A stretch of DNA of 11,649 nucleotides from CAIUPE01 sp037131735 (GCA_037131735.1 JBAXQM010000039.1:1-11649); one strand, 5' to 3'. Counted from the stretch's first letter, positions 1-6,490 are shown. Made by a program: numbers and translations. The notes: a model not told the origin generated them from the sequence alone.

Positions 1-581
1 GTATTTTAGCGATATCAACAGCACATCCTGATCTCTATATCGCGCGCGACGGGGCGTCGCTCGCTGTGCGCGGAAGTGATGGTCGATTTCATGTGATGGG
101 GCGGGGCCTCACTGATTTTACTGTTAAGCAATGGCTATCTGCTGACGGCGATCCACGACCAAGTGACGATGCGTCTTTGAAACACGGCGCATTCTGCACA
201 GCATCGGGATGTGTGATGACAAATACCAAGAATGAAAAGATTATCCTCGGCTTAGCGCGTGATGATCTCGAAGAAGACTGCAAAATTGCATCCATCTTAA
301 TCACGCCCTATTACGCGCCTCAGATCTGCTCCAATGCATTTGTGATTGATCGTGATGTGGTGGATCGCTATGGCGCGGTGGCGCTTTATCGCGATGAGAG
401 CGCTAAAGCCGAAAAGCCAAATACAAACACTTACCGCATTGAAGGTGCGCGTGATCCCGCAAAAAATCGGCCTTGGATGCGTAGTGCTCTACGAAGCGCG
501 CAAAACGCGCCCGACACAACTAAAGAGCCAACACTCCGAACGCCGCCTGATCCGGAGGCCGAAGCCCTCACACCGCGTTAA
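1..581 (+). CDS. comEC: ComEC/Rec2-type DNA uptake channel protein, C-terminal part (5' end outside window)
   Basis: The reading frame is open from base 3 to the TAA at 579-581, giving about 192 residues with no convincing start; the gene begins before the window. What is seen is the tail of the family: a segment resembling the end of the metallo-beta-lactamase-like domain (HPDLYIARDG, then a short stretch around 'DGRFHVMGRG'), then 'SADGDPR', a Cys-containing loop (FCTASGCV), 'ILITP', 'VIDR', 'GAVALYRDE' and 'ARDPAKNRPW'. This sequence of motifs matches alphaproteobacterial ComEC C-termini as I remember them. In the family, ComEC is an inner-membrane channel that carries single-stranded DNA into the cytoplasm during transformation; none of the membrane segments lie in this fragment. 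The gene converges on lexA with 28 nt between stop codons, an arrangement common in Alphaproteobacteria. Whether the full gene is intact cannot be judged here. Confidence 0.8.
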   Translation, partial: ILAISTAHPDLYIARDGASLAVRGSDGRFHVMGRGLTDFTVKQWLSADGDPRPSDDASLKHGAFCTASGCVMTNTKNEKIILGLARDDLEEDCKIASILITPYYAPQICSNAFVIDRDVVDRYGAVALYRDESAKAEKPNTNTYRIEGARDPAKNRPWMRSALRSAQNAPDTTKEPTLRTPPDPEAEALTPR

Positions 582-609
582 CGCGACGAATTTAATCCGT
601 CGATGCTCA

Positions 610-1305
610 TCAATAGCGCCGCATTAAACTCACAAGCTTGCCTTGAATCCGCACGCGGTCGGGGCCGAGCACACGTGTCTCATAGGCCGGATTGGCAGCT
701 TCGAGGGCAATGGATGAGCCGCGTTTGCGAAGACGCTTCAAAGTCGCTTCTTCATCATCGATCAAAGCGACAATGATATCGCCCGTATTTGCTGAATCCT
801 GTTTCTTGATGATGACAGTATCGCCATCATGAATACCGGCTTCGATCATCGAGTCTCCGCGTACTTCGAGCGCGTAGTGATCGCCTGTGCCAAGCATATC
901 GGGCGGCATACCAATCGTATGAGACCGCGATTGGATCGCTTCAATCGGCGTGCCGGCCGCGATACGACCCATGACAGGTATGGAAATAAAAGGCGGGGCG
1001 TCATTGGCAGGCGCAGGCCGTACACGGCCCAAATCGCCTTCAATGACACTCGGATTAAACTTGCCGCGCGGCGCATGGTTGGGCACGGCCATTTCGGGAA
1101 TTTTGATCACTTCAATCGCGCGAGCGCGATTGGCAAGACGCCGGATAAAGCCCCGTTCTTCAAGCGCGGTGATCAGGCGGTGAATGCCGGATTTGGACCT
1201 AAGATCGAGCGCTTCCTTCATTTCGTCGAAGGAGGGGGGCACCCCTTCGGCAGCCAAGCGGTCTTGGATGAAGCGCAGAAGTTCAATCTGTTTGCGGGTC
1301 AGCAT
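610..1305 (-). CDS. lexA: LexA SOS-response repressor and self-cleaving protease
   Basis: A 231-residue protein, a usual length for alphaproteobacterial LexA. Residues 1-65 are the winged helix-turn-helix DNA-binding domain (MLTRKQIELL start, GVPPSFDEMK at 21-30, recognition region SKSGIHRLITALEERGF at 37-53). A hinge follows, then the S24 peptidase domain from about 105. The self-cleavage bond is Ala117-Gly118 in 'GRIAAGTP', the catalytic Ser is S152 in 'RGDSMIEAG' and the catalytic Lys is K190 in 'ATLKRL'; all are present, so the protein should be functional. LexA represses DNA-repair genes and is cleaved when RecA filaments form. The ATG at 1303-1305 gives the standard N-terminus; a GGAG-like element lies rather far upstream. 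An SOS box at 1381-1395 in the leader implies autoregulation. The gene is downstream of moeA in the same direction but is separated by 133 nt and has its own promoter region. Confidence 0.97.
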   Translation of the reverse strand: MLTRKQIELLRFIQDRLAAEGVPPSFDEMKEALDLRSKSGIHRLITALEERGFIRRLANRARAIEVIKIPEMAVPNHAPRGKFNPSVIEGDLGRVRPAPANDAPPFISIPVMGRIAAGTPIEAIQSRSHTIGMPPDMLGTGDHYALEVRGDSMIEAGIHDGDTVIIKKQDSANTGDIIVALIDDEEATLKRLRKRGSSIALEAANPAYETRVLGPDRVRIQGKLVSLMRRY

Positions 1306-1371
1306 GGGGCAGCTCTCTCCGAATCATTACCGCCTGATCATTCGCTTAAAAACGGAAACAAAAGATGAACA

Positions 1372-1400
1372 TGGATAGCTGTTCTTGATATGTTCCGCAA
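1372..1400 (-). promoter_or_regulatory. Possible lexA promoter overlapping the SOS box
   Basis: On the minus strand TTGCGG (1400-1395) is followed after 17 nt by TATCCA (1377-1372). The -35 shares TTG with the consensus and the -10 shares only TAT, so the match is weak. Support comes mainly from position: the SOS box fills the spacer, and 133 nt of non-coding DNA separate moeA from lexA. The exact -10 could be a neighbouring hexamer. Confidence 0.4.
1381..1395 (-). promoter_or_regulatory. LexA operator (alphaproteobacterial SOS box) upstream of lexA
   Basis: The plus strand reads GTTC-TTGATAT-GTTC (GAAC-N7-GAAC on the coding strand), an exact match to the direct-repeat SOS box known for Alphaproteobacteria. 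It lies 75 nt upstream of the lexA start codon. It sits between the proposed -35 and -10 elements, where bound LexA would block RNA polymerase. This supports negative autoregulation of lexA. Confidence 0.85.
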
Positions 1401-1438
1401 GAGGGAAATACCCGGGCCATGAAGTTTTTTCGAGTGAC

Positions 1439-2647
1439 CTAAAGCCGAATGATCCGGCAGAGGCTGCCCGCAGGCTCGGCCGGCGCGAAGGGTTTACGGA
1501 TCACAAGCGCGCCCGCTTCTGCCATAAAGCGGATCATCGAGGAATCCTGCAAGTCATAGGGTGTGGCAGTGGGCAGGCCATCATGCGGGGTCGTGAGCGC
1601 CGCGCGCAAATAGTCCTGCCTCTTGTCATTGGCGCGCACAGCAACGCCGAGACGTGCGGGCTCTGAGGGATCACGCGCGGCATCCGGATCGCCTTGCATC
1701 GCGCGAATGAGCGGCACGAGAAACAGACGTGCGCAGACATAAGACGACACAGGATTACCGGGCAAACCCAAAATCACCATCGACCCGAGTTTGCCATGGA
1801 TTAAAGGTTTGCCGGGGCGCATCGCGATGCGCCAGAACCCAAGCTCCATGCCTCTCCGGGCAAGGACCGACTGCACAAGATCATGATCGCCCACACTCGC
1901 GCCGCCAAGGGTTACGAGAATATCAGCACCTTCGCTTTCCGCAGCGATGATGCCGCGTTCAAGCGACAAGAAACTATCACCCGCAATGCCGAGCTGAAGC
2001 GCTTCACCACCGGCAGCCTCAACAAGGGCGGCAGCAGTGAGATGATTGCTCGCAACGATTTGATCAGGGGAGGCCGCATGGCCCGGCTCCACGAGTTCAT
2101 CACCCGTAGCGAGAATGGCGACATTCGGTTTGCGCGATACTTTGACGTGACCATGGCCCATCGCGGCGGCAAGGGCGAGGGAACGTGCGTTCAATCGCTC
2201 ACCTTGTTTTAAAAGGGCATCACCCGCTTTGAAATCGAGTCCCACACTCCGCACATGGCGACCAATTGTTTCGATGTCTTCGACGATCACATTGTCGCCG
2301 TCGCGCCGCGCATATTCTTGCAAGAGGATCGTGTCAGCGCCCTTCGGCACAGGCGCACCCGTAAATATGCGTACCGCTTCGCCAGATTTTAGCTCATGAT
2401 GATAACCATGGCCGGCAGCGCTTTCGCCTACAACTTTTAACGGCGCACCCTTTTGTTGGATCTCTGCGCCTTTGACGGCATATCCATCCATTGCGGACGC
2501 ATTGAAGGGTGGTTGTGTACGCATTGATTGAAGGGGCGCAGAAAGGGTTCGCCCATAAGCATGAGCAACAGAAATATCTTCAGCTTGAAAAGCGCGTACG
2601 GAAGCGAGAACGCGTTTTAATGCCTCTTCGACGCTGATGAGCGACAT
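1439..2647 (-). CDS. moeA: Molybdopterin molybdotransferase MoeA
   Basis: A 402-residue protein, about the normal length. MoeA inserts molybdate into adenylylated molybdopterin, the last step of molybdenum cofactor synthesis, in the cytoplasm. Visible family motifs in order: PPFNASAMDGYAV (46-58), FTGAPVPKGADTI (95-107), ILATGDELVEPG (178-189), TLGGASVGDHD (246-256), MRPGKPLIHGKL (276-287) and GLPGNPVSSY (294-303); the last four belong to the MoCF/MogA-like domain. A C-terminal beta domain covers about 328-402. The ATG at 2645-2647 is preceded by GGAG six nt upstream, placed inside the end of moaC, with only 3 nt between the two genes, so the pair is almost certainly co-transcribed. No intrinsic terminator is visible after its TAG, so some transcription may run on into lexA. 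No key motif is missing. Confidence 0.96.
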   Translation of the reverse strand: MSLISVEEALKRVLASVRAFQAEDISVAHAYGRTLSAPLQSMRTQPPFNASAMDGYAVKGAEIQQKGAPLKVVGESAAGHGYHHELKSGEAVRIFTGAPVPKGADTILLQEYARRDGDNVIVEDIETIGRHVRSVGLDFKAGDALLKQGERLNARSLALAAAMGHGHVKVSRKPNVAILATGDELVEPGHAASPDQIVASNHLTAAALVEAAGGEALQLGIAGDSFLSLERGIIAAESEGADILVTLGGASVGDHDLVQSVLARRGMELGFWRIAMRPGKPLIHGKLGSMVILGLPGNPVSSYVCARLFLVPLIRAMQGDPDAARDPSEPARLGVAVRANDKRQDYLRAALTTPHDGLPTATPYDLQDSSMIRFMAEAGALVIRKPFAPAEPAGSLCRIIRL

Positions 2648-2650
2648 GAT

Positions 2651-3127
2651 CTACTCCGCGCGATAGGTCCCGCTTTTGCCGCCTGATTTTTCAACAAGCC
2701 GAATGGCTTCAATCGTCATACCGCGATCAGCGGCTTTGACCATGTCATAAATAGTAAGGCACGCGACCGACACGGCTGTCAAAGCTTCCATCTCAACGCC
2801 CGTCTGGCCAGAGAGTTTCACGGTGGCGCGCACGCGAATGCCAGGGAGTGCTTCATCGGGTTCAAGATCAATCGCAATTCTGGAAATCAATAAAGGATGG
2901 CAAAGCGGAATAAGTTCGTGCGTCTTTTTAGCCGCCATGATACCGGCGATACGAGCCGCACCGAGTACATCGCCCTTCTTCGCATTGCCTTCACGAATAA
3001 GACGCAGCGTCTCAGGCAACATCACAATATGGCCTTCAGCAATAGCAACGCGTTCAGTCATTGTCTTAGATGAGACATCGACCATTGCCGCTTCACCCTT
3101 CTCATCAAGATGTGTGAGCTTACTCAT
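2651..3127 (-). CDS. moaC: Cyclic pyranopterin monophosphate synthase MoaC
   Basis: A 158-residue protein that keeps the E. coli MoaC numbering over its core. MoaC converts the rearranged GTP product made by MoaA into cyclic pyranopterin monophosphate, the first stable molybdenum cofactor intermediate. Seen: KKTHELIPLCHPL at 67-79 with His77, GQTGVEMEALTAVS at 107-120 with Glu112 and Glu114, and IYDMVKA at 126-132 with Asp128 and Lys131; Lys51 is also present. These are the residues known to line the active site. The ATG at 3125-3127 overlaps the trpC stop as ATGA, and GGAG lies 7 nt upstream inside trpC, so translation is probably coupled to trpC. moaA is not in the window. The first 16 residues before 'VDVSSKTMTER' are a normal family N-terminus. 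Confidence 0.97.
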   Translation of the reverse strand: MSKLTHLDEKGEAAMVDVSSKTMTERVAIAEGHIVMLPETLRLIREGNAKKGDVLGAARIAGIMAAKKTHELIPLCHPLLISRIAIDLEPDEALPGIRVRATVKLSGQTGVEMEALTAVSVACLTIYDMVKAADRGMTIEAIRLVEKSGGKSGTYRAE

Positions 3128-3924
3128 GATTTGTCTCCAAAGAGGAGCGTATGCGTTGCAGCTTCAACATCACTTTGCCGCATGAGGCTTTCGCCCACGA
3201 GAAGCGTGCGTATACCCGCCATCTCAAGTCGCTTCACATCAGCATAAGTGAAGATGCCACTTTCTCCGACAATGATACGGTCTTTGGGAATAAGCGGCGC
3301 GAGCGTTTCTGAAACCGAGAGCGACACATCAAATGTACGAAGATCGCGATTATTGATACCCACCAATTTGGTGTTCAATGGCAGTGCGCGTTCTAGCTCT
3401 TCACGATTATGAACTTCAACAAGCACATCCATGCCGAGATCATGCGCTACATGAGTAAGATCATGCGCGGTCGCGTCATCAACGCCGGCCATAATCACAA
3501 GAATGCAATCAGCCCCCCAGGCGCGCGCCTCATAGACTTGATAAACATCATAGAGGAAATCTTTGCGCAGCGCGGGGAGAGCGGTAACGGACCGTGCCTT
3601 AGTCAAAAATTCAGGGGCACCTTGAAATGAGGGCCCATCGGTCAAAACGGAAAGACATGACGCGCCACCTTTTTCATACGCACGTGCCAAAGAGGGTGGA
3701 TCAAAGTCGGCGCGGATCAACCCCTTTGACGGACTCGCCTTCTTTATTTCAGCGATAAGTGCGGGCCGATCATCCGCAAGATGTGTTTCAATAGCGCGGG
3801 CAAATCCGCGCGGCGCGTCTTGAGCGTCAGCCTGTTTCTTCAAGACGTCAAAGGGAACACGTGCTTTCGCGTCCGCGATTTCAACGCGCTTATAGACTTC
3901 GATCTTTTTTAAAATATCGGCCAT
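3124..3924 (-). CDS. trpC: Indole-3-glycerol phosphate synthase TrpC
   Basis: A 266-residue TIM-barrel protein that is not fused to TrpF. It decarboxylates and closes the ring of CdRP to give indole-3-glycerol phosphate in tryptophan synthesis. Motifs seen: AEIKKASPSKG (58-68) with Glu59 and Lys61, LRKDFLYD (119-126) with Lys121, VEVHNREEL (169-177) with Glu170, GINNRDLRTF (189-198), and VGESGI (219-224) with Glu221 and Ser222; the phosphate-binding 'LLVGESLM' follows near 241-248. All catalytic positions are kept. The start ATG at 3922-3924 lies 6 nt after the trpD stop; its Shine-Dalgarno (AAAG) is weak, suggesting coupling to trpD. The 3' end overlaps moaC by 4 nt. trpF, trpB and trpA are elsewhere in the genome. 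Confidence 0.97.
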   Translation of the reverse strand: MADILKKIEVYKRVEIADAKARVPFDVLKKQADAQDAPRGFARAIETHLADDRPALIAEIKKASPSKGLIRADFDPPSLARAYEKGGASCLSVLTDGPSFQGAPEFLTKARSVTALPALRKDFLYDVYQVYEARAWGADCILVIMAGVDDATAHDLTHVAHDLGMDVLVEVHNREELERALPLNTKLVGINNRDLRTFDVSLSVSETLAPLIPKDRIIVGESGIFTYADVKRLEMAGIRTLLVGESLMRQSDVEAATHTLLFGDKS

Positions 3925-3930
3925 GGGACT

Positions 3931-4944
3931 TTACGCATTCGAGGCTTTAACGAGGCGCGCAAGCGTCTCTTTCGTCTTGCCCTGATCAAGAGCAGCCAAA
4001 GCTTGGGTGACACCCTCTCGAATATTGGAGGCCTTCTCTGCGATCACAAGTGCTGCGCCCGCATTCAACGCCGCAATATCGCGATAGGCTGATGCTTGCC
4101 CTTCAAGAACATCCATCAGTGCGTTCGCGTTATAGGCGGCATCGCCCCCCTTAAGATCATCCGGCTTTGCTCGTTTCAATCCGGCATCTTCAGGAGTGAG
4201 GACAAAAGACTTGAATACGCCCTGTTTAGCTTCGACAATTTTTGTTTCTGTGGTCGTTGTGATTTCATCAAGACCGTCAGCACCATGAGCGGCCCAGACA
4301 AATTCAGTGCCGAGTGATGTGAGTGTCTTTGCAAGAGGCTCAAGCCATTGATCAGAATAGACGCCGAGCAATTGACGTTTTACGCCCGCGGGATTGGAGA
4401 GGGGTCCTAAAAGATTAAAAATTGTCCGCGTTCCGAGTTCCACACGCACGGGCCCGACATGGCGCATGGCGGCATGATGTGTTGGGGCGAACATGAAACC
4501 CACATGTGCTTCGTGTAAACAATGTTCAACGCTTGCAGGTTCGAGACCTACTTTGACGCCAAGGGCGGTGAGAATATCGGCAGCGCCTGATTTTGAAGAC
4601 AATGCGCGATTACCATGTTTAGCGACGGGTACACCACAACTGGCCACGATCAACGCGGCGAGCGTTGAAACATTATAACTGCCTGAATTATCGCCACCCG
4701 TTCCCACGATATCGATAGCGTTTTCTGGCGCGTTCACGCGCATCATTTTCGCGCGCATGGCGCTGACGGCACCGATGATTTCATCAACAGTTTCGCCTCG
4801 TACACGTAAGGCCATGAGAAAGGCGCCAATTTGCGCCGCTGTCGCTTCTCCCGAAAGCATCTGATCGAAAGCGCGCTCGGCCTCAGCGCGGGACAGTGGT
4901 CCACCTTTGGCGAGTTCAGCGAGGAGTGGTTTCATCGCGTCCAT
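3931..4944 (-). CDS. trpD: Anthranilate phosphoribosyltransferase TrpD
   Basis: A 337-residue protein with the standard two-domain layout: a helical N-terminal domain (about 1-70, including AQIGAFLMALRVRGET at 38-52) and the nucleoside-phosphorylase-like alpha/beta domain. It joins anthranilate to PRPP to give N-phosphoribosyl anthranilate. Seen: the PRPP loop GTGGDNSGSYN (81-91), AKHGNRALSSKSG (108-120), FAPTHHAAMRHVGPVR (152-167), GTRTIFNLLGPLSNPAG (171-187), and Asp226-Glu227 in 'GLDEIT', which corresponds to the metal-binding pair of the family. The ATG at 4942-4944 has AAAGG about 6 nt upstream and lies 2 nt from the trpG stop. It is a stand-alone protein, not fused to TrpG as in enteric bacteria. 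Confidence 0.97.
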   Translation of the reverse strand: MDAMKPLLAELAKGGPLSRAEAERAFDQMLSGEATAAQIGAFLMALRVRGETVDEIIGAVSAMRAKMMRVNAPENAIDIVGTGGDNSGSYNVSTLAALIVASCGVPVAKHGNRALSSKSGAADILTALGVKVGLEPASVEHCLHEAHVGFMFAPTHHAAMRHVGPVRVELGTRTIFNLLGPLSNPAGVKRQLLGVYSDQWLEPLAKTLTSLGTEFVWAAHGADGLDEITTTTETKIVEAKQGVFKSFVLTPEDAGLKRAKPDDLKGGDAAYNANALMDVLEGQASAYRDIAALNAGAALVIAEKASNIREGVTQALAALDQGKTKETLARLVKASNA

Positions 4945-4946
4945 CG

Positions 4947-5555
4947 TCAGCCTTTCTTCCGCCCGGCTTTTTCATTCCAAGCGGATGCGAGGTCGAGGAA
5001 GTTTTTCAAAATGGCGTGACCAAATTCCGAAGAAATACTTTCAGGATGAAATTGAACGCCATGGACGGGAAATTTTTTATGAGAAAGACCCATAATCAGG
5101 CCATCTTTTGTTTCCGCAACAACATCGAGGACGTCAGGACAAGTATCGCGATCAACGATCAGCGAGTGATAACGCGTCGCCTTAAAGGAACTATTGATGC
5201 CGCGAAAAATCGATTTGCCTTGATGATGGATTTCAGAAATTTTGCCATGTATGGGCAAGGGAGCACGGATGACATCCCCCCCAAAAGCCTGCCCCATGGC
5301 CTGCATGCCGAGGCACACACCGAAGATCGGGATCTTGGATCCCGCTTTCTTCAACACATCGAGACAGATTCCGGCTTCATTGGGTGTGCAGGGCCCCGGT
5401 GACAGCACGATGGCATCAGGGTGGGAGTTGATCAGCGCCTCAGTCGTTAATTCATCATTGCGCACAACCGTTACGTCGGCACCAAGGCGACCGAGATCGT
5501 GAAAAAGATTGAAGGTGAAACTGTCGTAATTATCGACGAGCGTAACGTGGGTCAT
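4947..5555 (-). CDS. trpG: Anthranilate synthase component II (glutamine amidotransferase) TrpG
   Basis: A 202-residue class I glutamine amidotransferase. It releases ammonia from glutamine for TrpE. Seen: DNYDSFTFNL (8-17), LSPGPCTP with the oxyanion loop (51-58), the nucleophile Cys81 in 'GVCLGMQA', and His170 and Glu172 in 'VQFHPES'; 'RYHSLIV' at 128-134 is also typical. TrpG proteins like this can also serve PabB in folate synthesis, and sequence alone does not exclude that double role. The ATG at 5553-5555 has no good Shine-Dalgarno at a normal distance, but it overlaps the stop of a 13-codon open frame as ATGA, so initiation may depend on coupling. Its partner gene trpE is not adjacent: about 1.9 kb with three other genes lies between them. 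Confidence 0.97.
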   Translation of the reverse strand: MTHVTLVDNYDSFTFNLFHDLGRLGADVTVVRNDELTTEALINSHPDAIVLSPGPCTPNEAGICLDVLKKAGSKIPIFGVCLGMQAMGQAFGGDVIRAPLPIHGKISEIHHQGKSIFRGINSSFKATRYHSLIVDRDTCPDVLDVVAETKDGLIMGLSHKKFPVHGVQFHPESISSEFGHAILKNFLDLASAWNEKAGRKKG

Positions 5556-5593
5556 ATGCAGGTGTTCCAGTGCCTGAGGGCCTTGTCGTCCAT
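5552..5593 (-). CDS. Possible 13-codon leader ORF coupled to trpG
   Basis: On the minus strand an ATG at 5591-5593 opens MDDKALRHWNTCI and ends at TGA (5552-5554), which overlaps the trpG ATG as ATGA. Upstream of its ATG lies GGAAGCAGG, a fair ribosome-binding site, better than anything directly in front of trpG. It contains one Trp codon, no tandem Trp run. It may be a translated leader that feeds ribosomes into trpG, or the leftover 3' end of a gene that adjoined trpG before the vapBC islet arrived. The ORF is short and could be chance; the main support is the start signal combined with the exact ATGA overlap. Confidence 0.35.
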   Translation of the reverse strand: MDDKALRHWNTCI

Positions 5594-5601
5594 GAAACCT
5601 G

Positions 5602-5623
5602 CTTCCGTCAAGCTGAACGGAAG
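5602..5623 (-). terminator. Hairpin at the vapC stop codon; possible weak terminator or leader structure
   Basis: CTTCCGT (5602-5608) and ACGGAAG (5617-5623) form a perfect 7-bp inverted repeat with an 8-nt loop. It overlaps the vapC stop (5608-5610) and lies just before the ribosome-binding site of the mini-ORF. In the vapC direction it is followed by CAGGTTTCATGG, with only three T's, so it is not a textbook intrinsic terminator. It could partly insulate trpG from vapBC transcription or affect translation start of the mini-ORF. Confidence 0.3.
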
Positions 5624-6012
5624 GGATTGATAATCGTCAACCCGTCAAACTGATGCCGGTCCTGCAAATCCTCGCTGTAGAGCGTATTGCAGCCCAACGT
5701 GAGCGCAGCTGCTAGGATCAGCGCATCATAAATGGAGTAATGGGTTCTTCGGCAAATTTCGACAGCACGGTTATGGATGGCGAGATCAAGCGGAAGGACG
5801 CGGCAAACGCTTCTTATGGCCTCAAGGCCCGTCTCAATATGGTCCCAAGGTAGTTTCAGCTTTTTCTGAGCAACTGATACAAATTCATTCAAAACTTGAA
5901 CGCTGATGATCCCACCCTGAGAAACGAGCTGCGCCGCGCGATCTGATTTTTTCGCTTCTTTCGTATAGAGATAAACAAAAATATTGGTGTCAAAAAACAC
6001 GGTCTGAGTCAC
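5608..6012 (-). CDS. VapC-like PIN-domain ribonuclease toxin
   Basis: A 134-residue PIN-domain protein from the GTG at 6010-6012. I chose this start because GAGG lies 5 nt upstream, just after the antitoxin stop, and because the product then begins MTQTVFFDTN as PIN toxins do; a longer frame with an ATG at 6052-6054 would overlap the antitoxin gene by 32 nt. The acidic metal-binding set is visible: Asp8 in 'FFDTN', Glu43 in 'VLNEFV', Asp96 in 'IYDALI', and Glu114/Asp115 in 'YSEDL'. In the family these bind Mg2+ or Mn2+ for endonuclease cleavage of RNA, often tRNA; the target here is unknown. The paired AbrB-type antitoxin gene ends 10 nt upstream, so this is a type II toxin-antitoxin unit. 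It sits between trpE and trpG, an unusual place. The gene is intact, with no missing acidic residue. Confidence 0.9.
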   Translation of the reverse strand: MTQTVFFDTNIFVYLYTKEAKKSDRAAQLVSQGGIISVQVLNEFVSVAQKKLKLPWDHIETGLEAIRSVCRVLPLDLAIHNRAVEICRRTHYSIYDALILAAALTLGCNTLYSEDLQDRHQFDGLTIINPFRSA

Positions 6013-6022
6013 GAGGCCCTCT

Positions 6023-6259
6023 TTAGCGGCGCTTATTGGCCTCTTCACGATCAAATTTGTAATCTGCAGGAAAATCTATCCGATATTGCCGCAATTTTTC
6101 GAGCAATTCGTGTTTAAGAGGCTTTTCGACAGCCAGCGCTGGCTGTTTCGCCACGCTTCTCACAAGTTCAATCTCGTCACCTTCCTTGAGGCCAAGCTCT
6201 TCGACCAAGGCCTTGGGAAGGCGGACTGCAAGGGAATTGCCCCACTTAGCCACCAGCAT
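6023..6259 (-). CDS. VapB-like antitoxin, AbrB/SpoVT (swapped-hairpin) family
   Basis: A 78-residue protein from the ATG at 6257-6259. Residues 1-45 (MLVAKWGNSLAVRLPKALVE, then ELGLKEGDEIEL) are the AbrB/MazE-type swapped-hairpin DNA-binding domain. The tail, about 46-78, ending 'PADYKFDREEANKRR', is the toxin-binding arm typical of VapB partners of PIN toxins. Two earlier in-frame starts exist (ATG 6269-6271, TTG 6278-6280). I prefer 6259 because homologues start at this position and GGGG lies 6 nt upstream; the 6271 ATG is inside the operator and has no Shine-Dalgarno. The antitoxin neutralises the adjacent PIN toxin and, alone or in complex, should repress its own promoter through the 10-bp inverted repeat directly upstream. 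Confidence 0.9.
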   Translation of the reverse strand: MLVAKWGNSLAVRLPKALVEELGLKEGDEIELVRSVAKQPALAVEKPLKHELLEKLRQYRIDFPADYKFDREEANKRR

Positions 6260-6269
6260 CCGATACCCC

Positions 6270-6299
6270 ATGATATACAATTTAACGAATGTATATCAT
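6270..6299 (-). promoter_or_regulatory. vapBC operator: perfect 10-bp inverted repeat
   Basis: ATGATATACA (6270-6279) and TGTATATCAT (6290-6299) are exact inverted copies separated by 10 nt, so the half-site centres are 20 bp apart, about two helical turns. The upstream half overlaps the proposed -10 (6290-6295) and the downstream half overlaps the alternative start ATG. ATATAC/GTATAT half-sites next to the start are typical of VapB-family operators. This is very probably the autoregulatory site. Confidence 0.75.
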
Positions 6300-6317
6300 G
6301 CAATCACATAAGGTCAA
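6290..6317 (-). promoter_or_regulatory. Promoter of the vapBC pair
   Basis: On the minus strand TTGACC (6317-6312, 5 of 6 to consensus) is followed after 16 nt by TATACA (6295-6290, 4 of 6). The -10 lies inside the operator half-site, as expected for repression by the antitoxin. The transcript would start near 6283. A/T-rich DNA upstream (6318-6340), including a 7-bp AT-only inverted repeat AAAATAT/ATATTTT, could help polymerase binding. This is the best promoter seen upstream of trpGDC on this strand. Confidence 0.55.
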
Positions 6318-6490
6318 AGAAAATATATATCCAATATTTTCCGGGCAAATTAAAAATCTTTTTGAAGGATTATTGTCTAGTTTTGGAATTTCTTCCTAAT
6401 TGTTTTTTCACATGGATCTAGATTCTAGCCTTATGAAATTTAATTTACCTATGGTAAGTTTTAAGATGGAACTCATCATTTTTTTTAAGT

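Noticed and set aside
574..602. Palindrome CGCGTTAACGCG (574-585) and 5-bp repeat CGACG/CGTCG (584-602) between comEC and lexA
   Set aside because: The palindrome has no loop and overlaps the comEC stop; the hairpin is short with no T run, so it does not support a terminator call.
829..1368. A 179-codon open frame on the plus strand opposite lexA
   Set aside because: It lies antisense to a complete, motif-rich lexA and shows no recognisable family; it is a shadow frame.
1367..1384. GAAC-N10-GTTC inverted repeat next to the SOS box
   Set aside because: The spacing fits neither the alphaproteobacterial direct repeat nor the Gram-positive GAAC-N4-GTTC box; it arises from the first half of the real box plus a chance GAAC.
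5556..5601. Classical trp attenuator in front of trpG
   Set aside because: The mini-ORF has only one Trp codon and no alternative stem pair followed by a T run can be drawn, so attenuation is not supported.
5606..5648. Three copies of TTGACG on the minus strand (complements at 5606-5611, 5635-5640, 5643-5648)
   Set aside because: I considered them as -35 elements for trpG, but none has a credible -10 at 16-18 nt; two lie in vapC coding sequence and the third overlaps its stop codon.
6086..6421. A 111-codon plus-strand frame across vapB and its promoter
   Set aside because: It is antisense to vapB, runs through the operator, and has no recognisable motifs.
6418..6428. Small palindrome CTAGA-T-TCTAG in the intergenic AT-rich stretch
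   Set aside because: Too short to assign a role; no promoter or second copy is seen around it.
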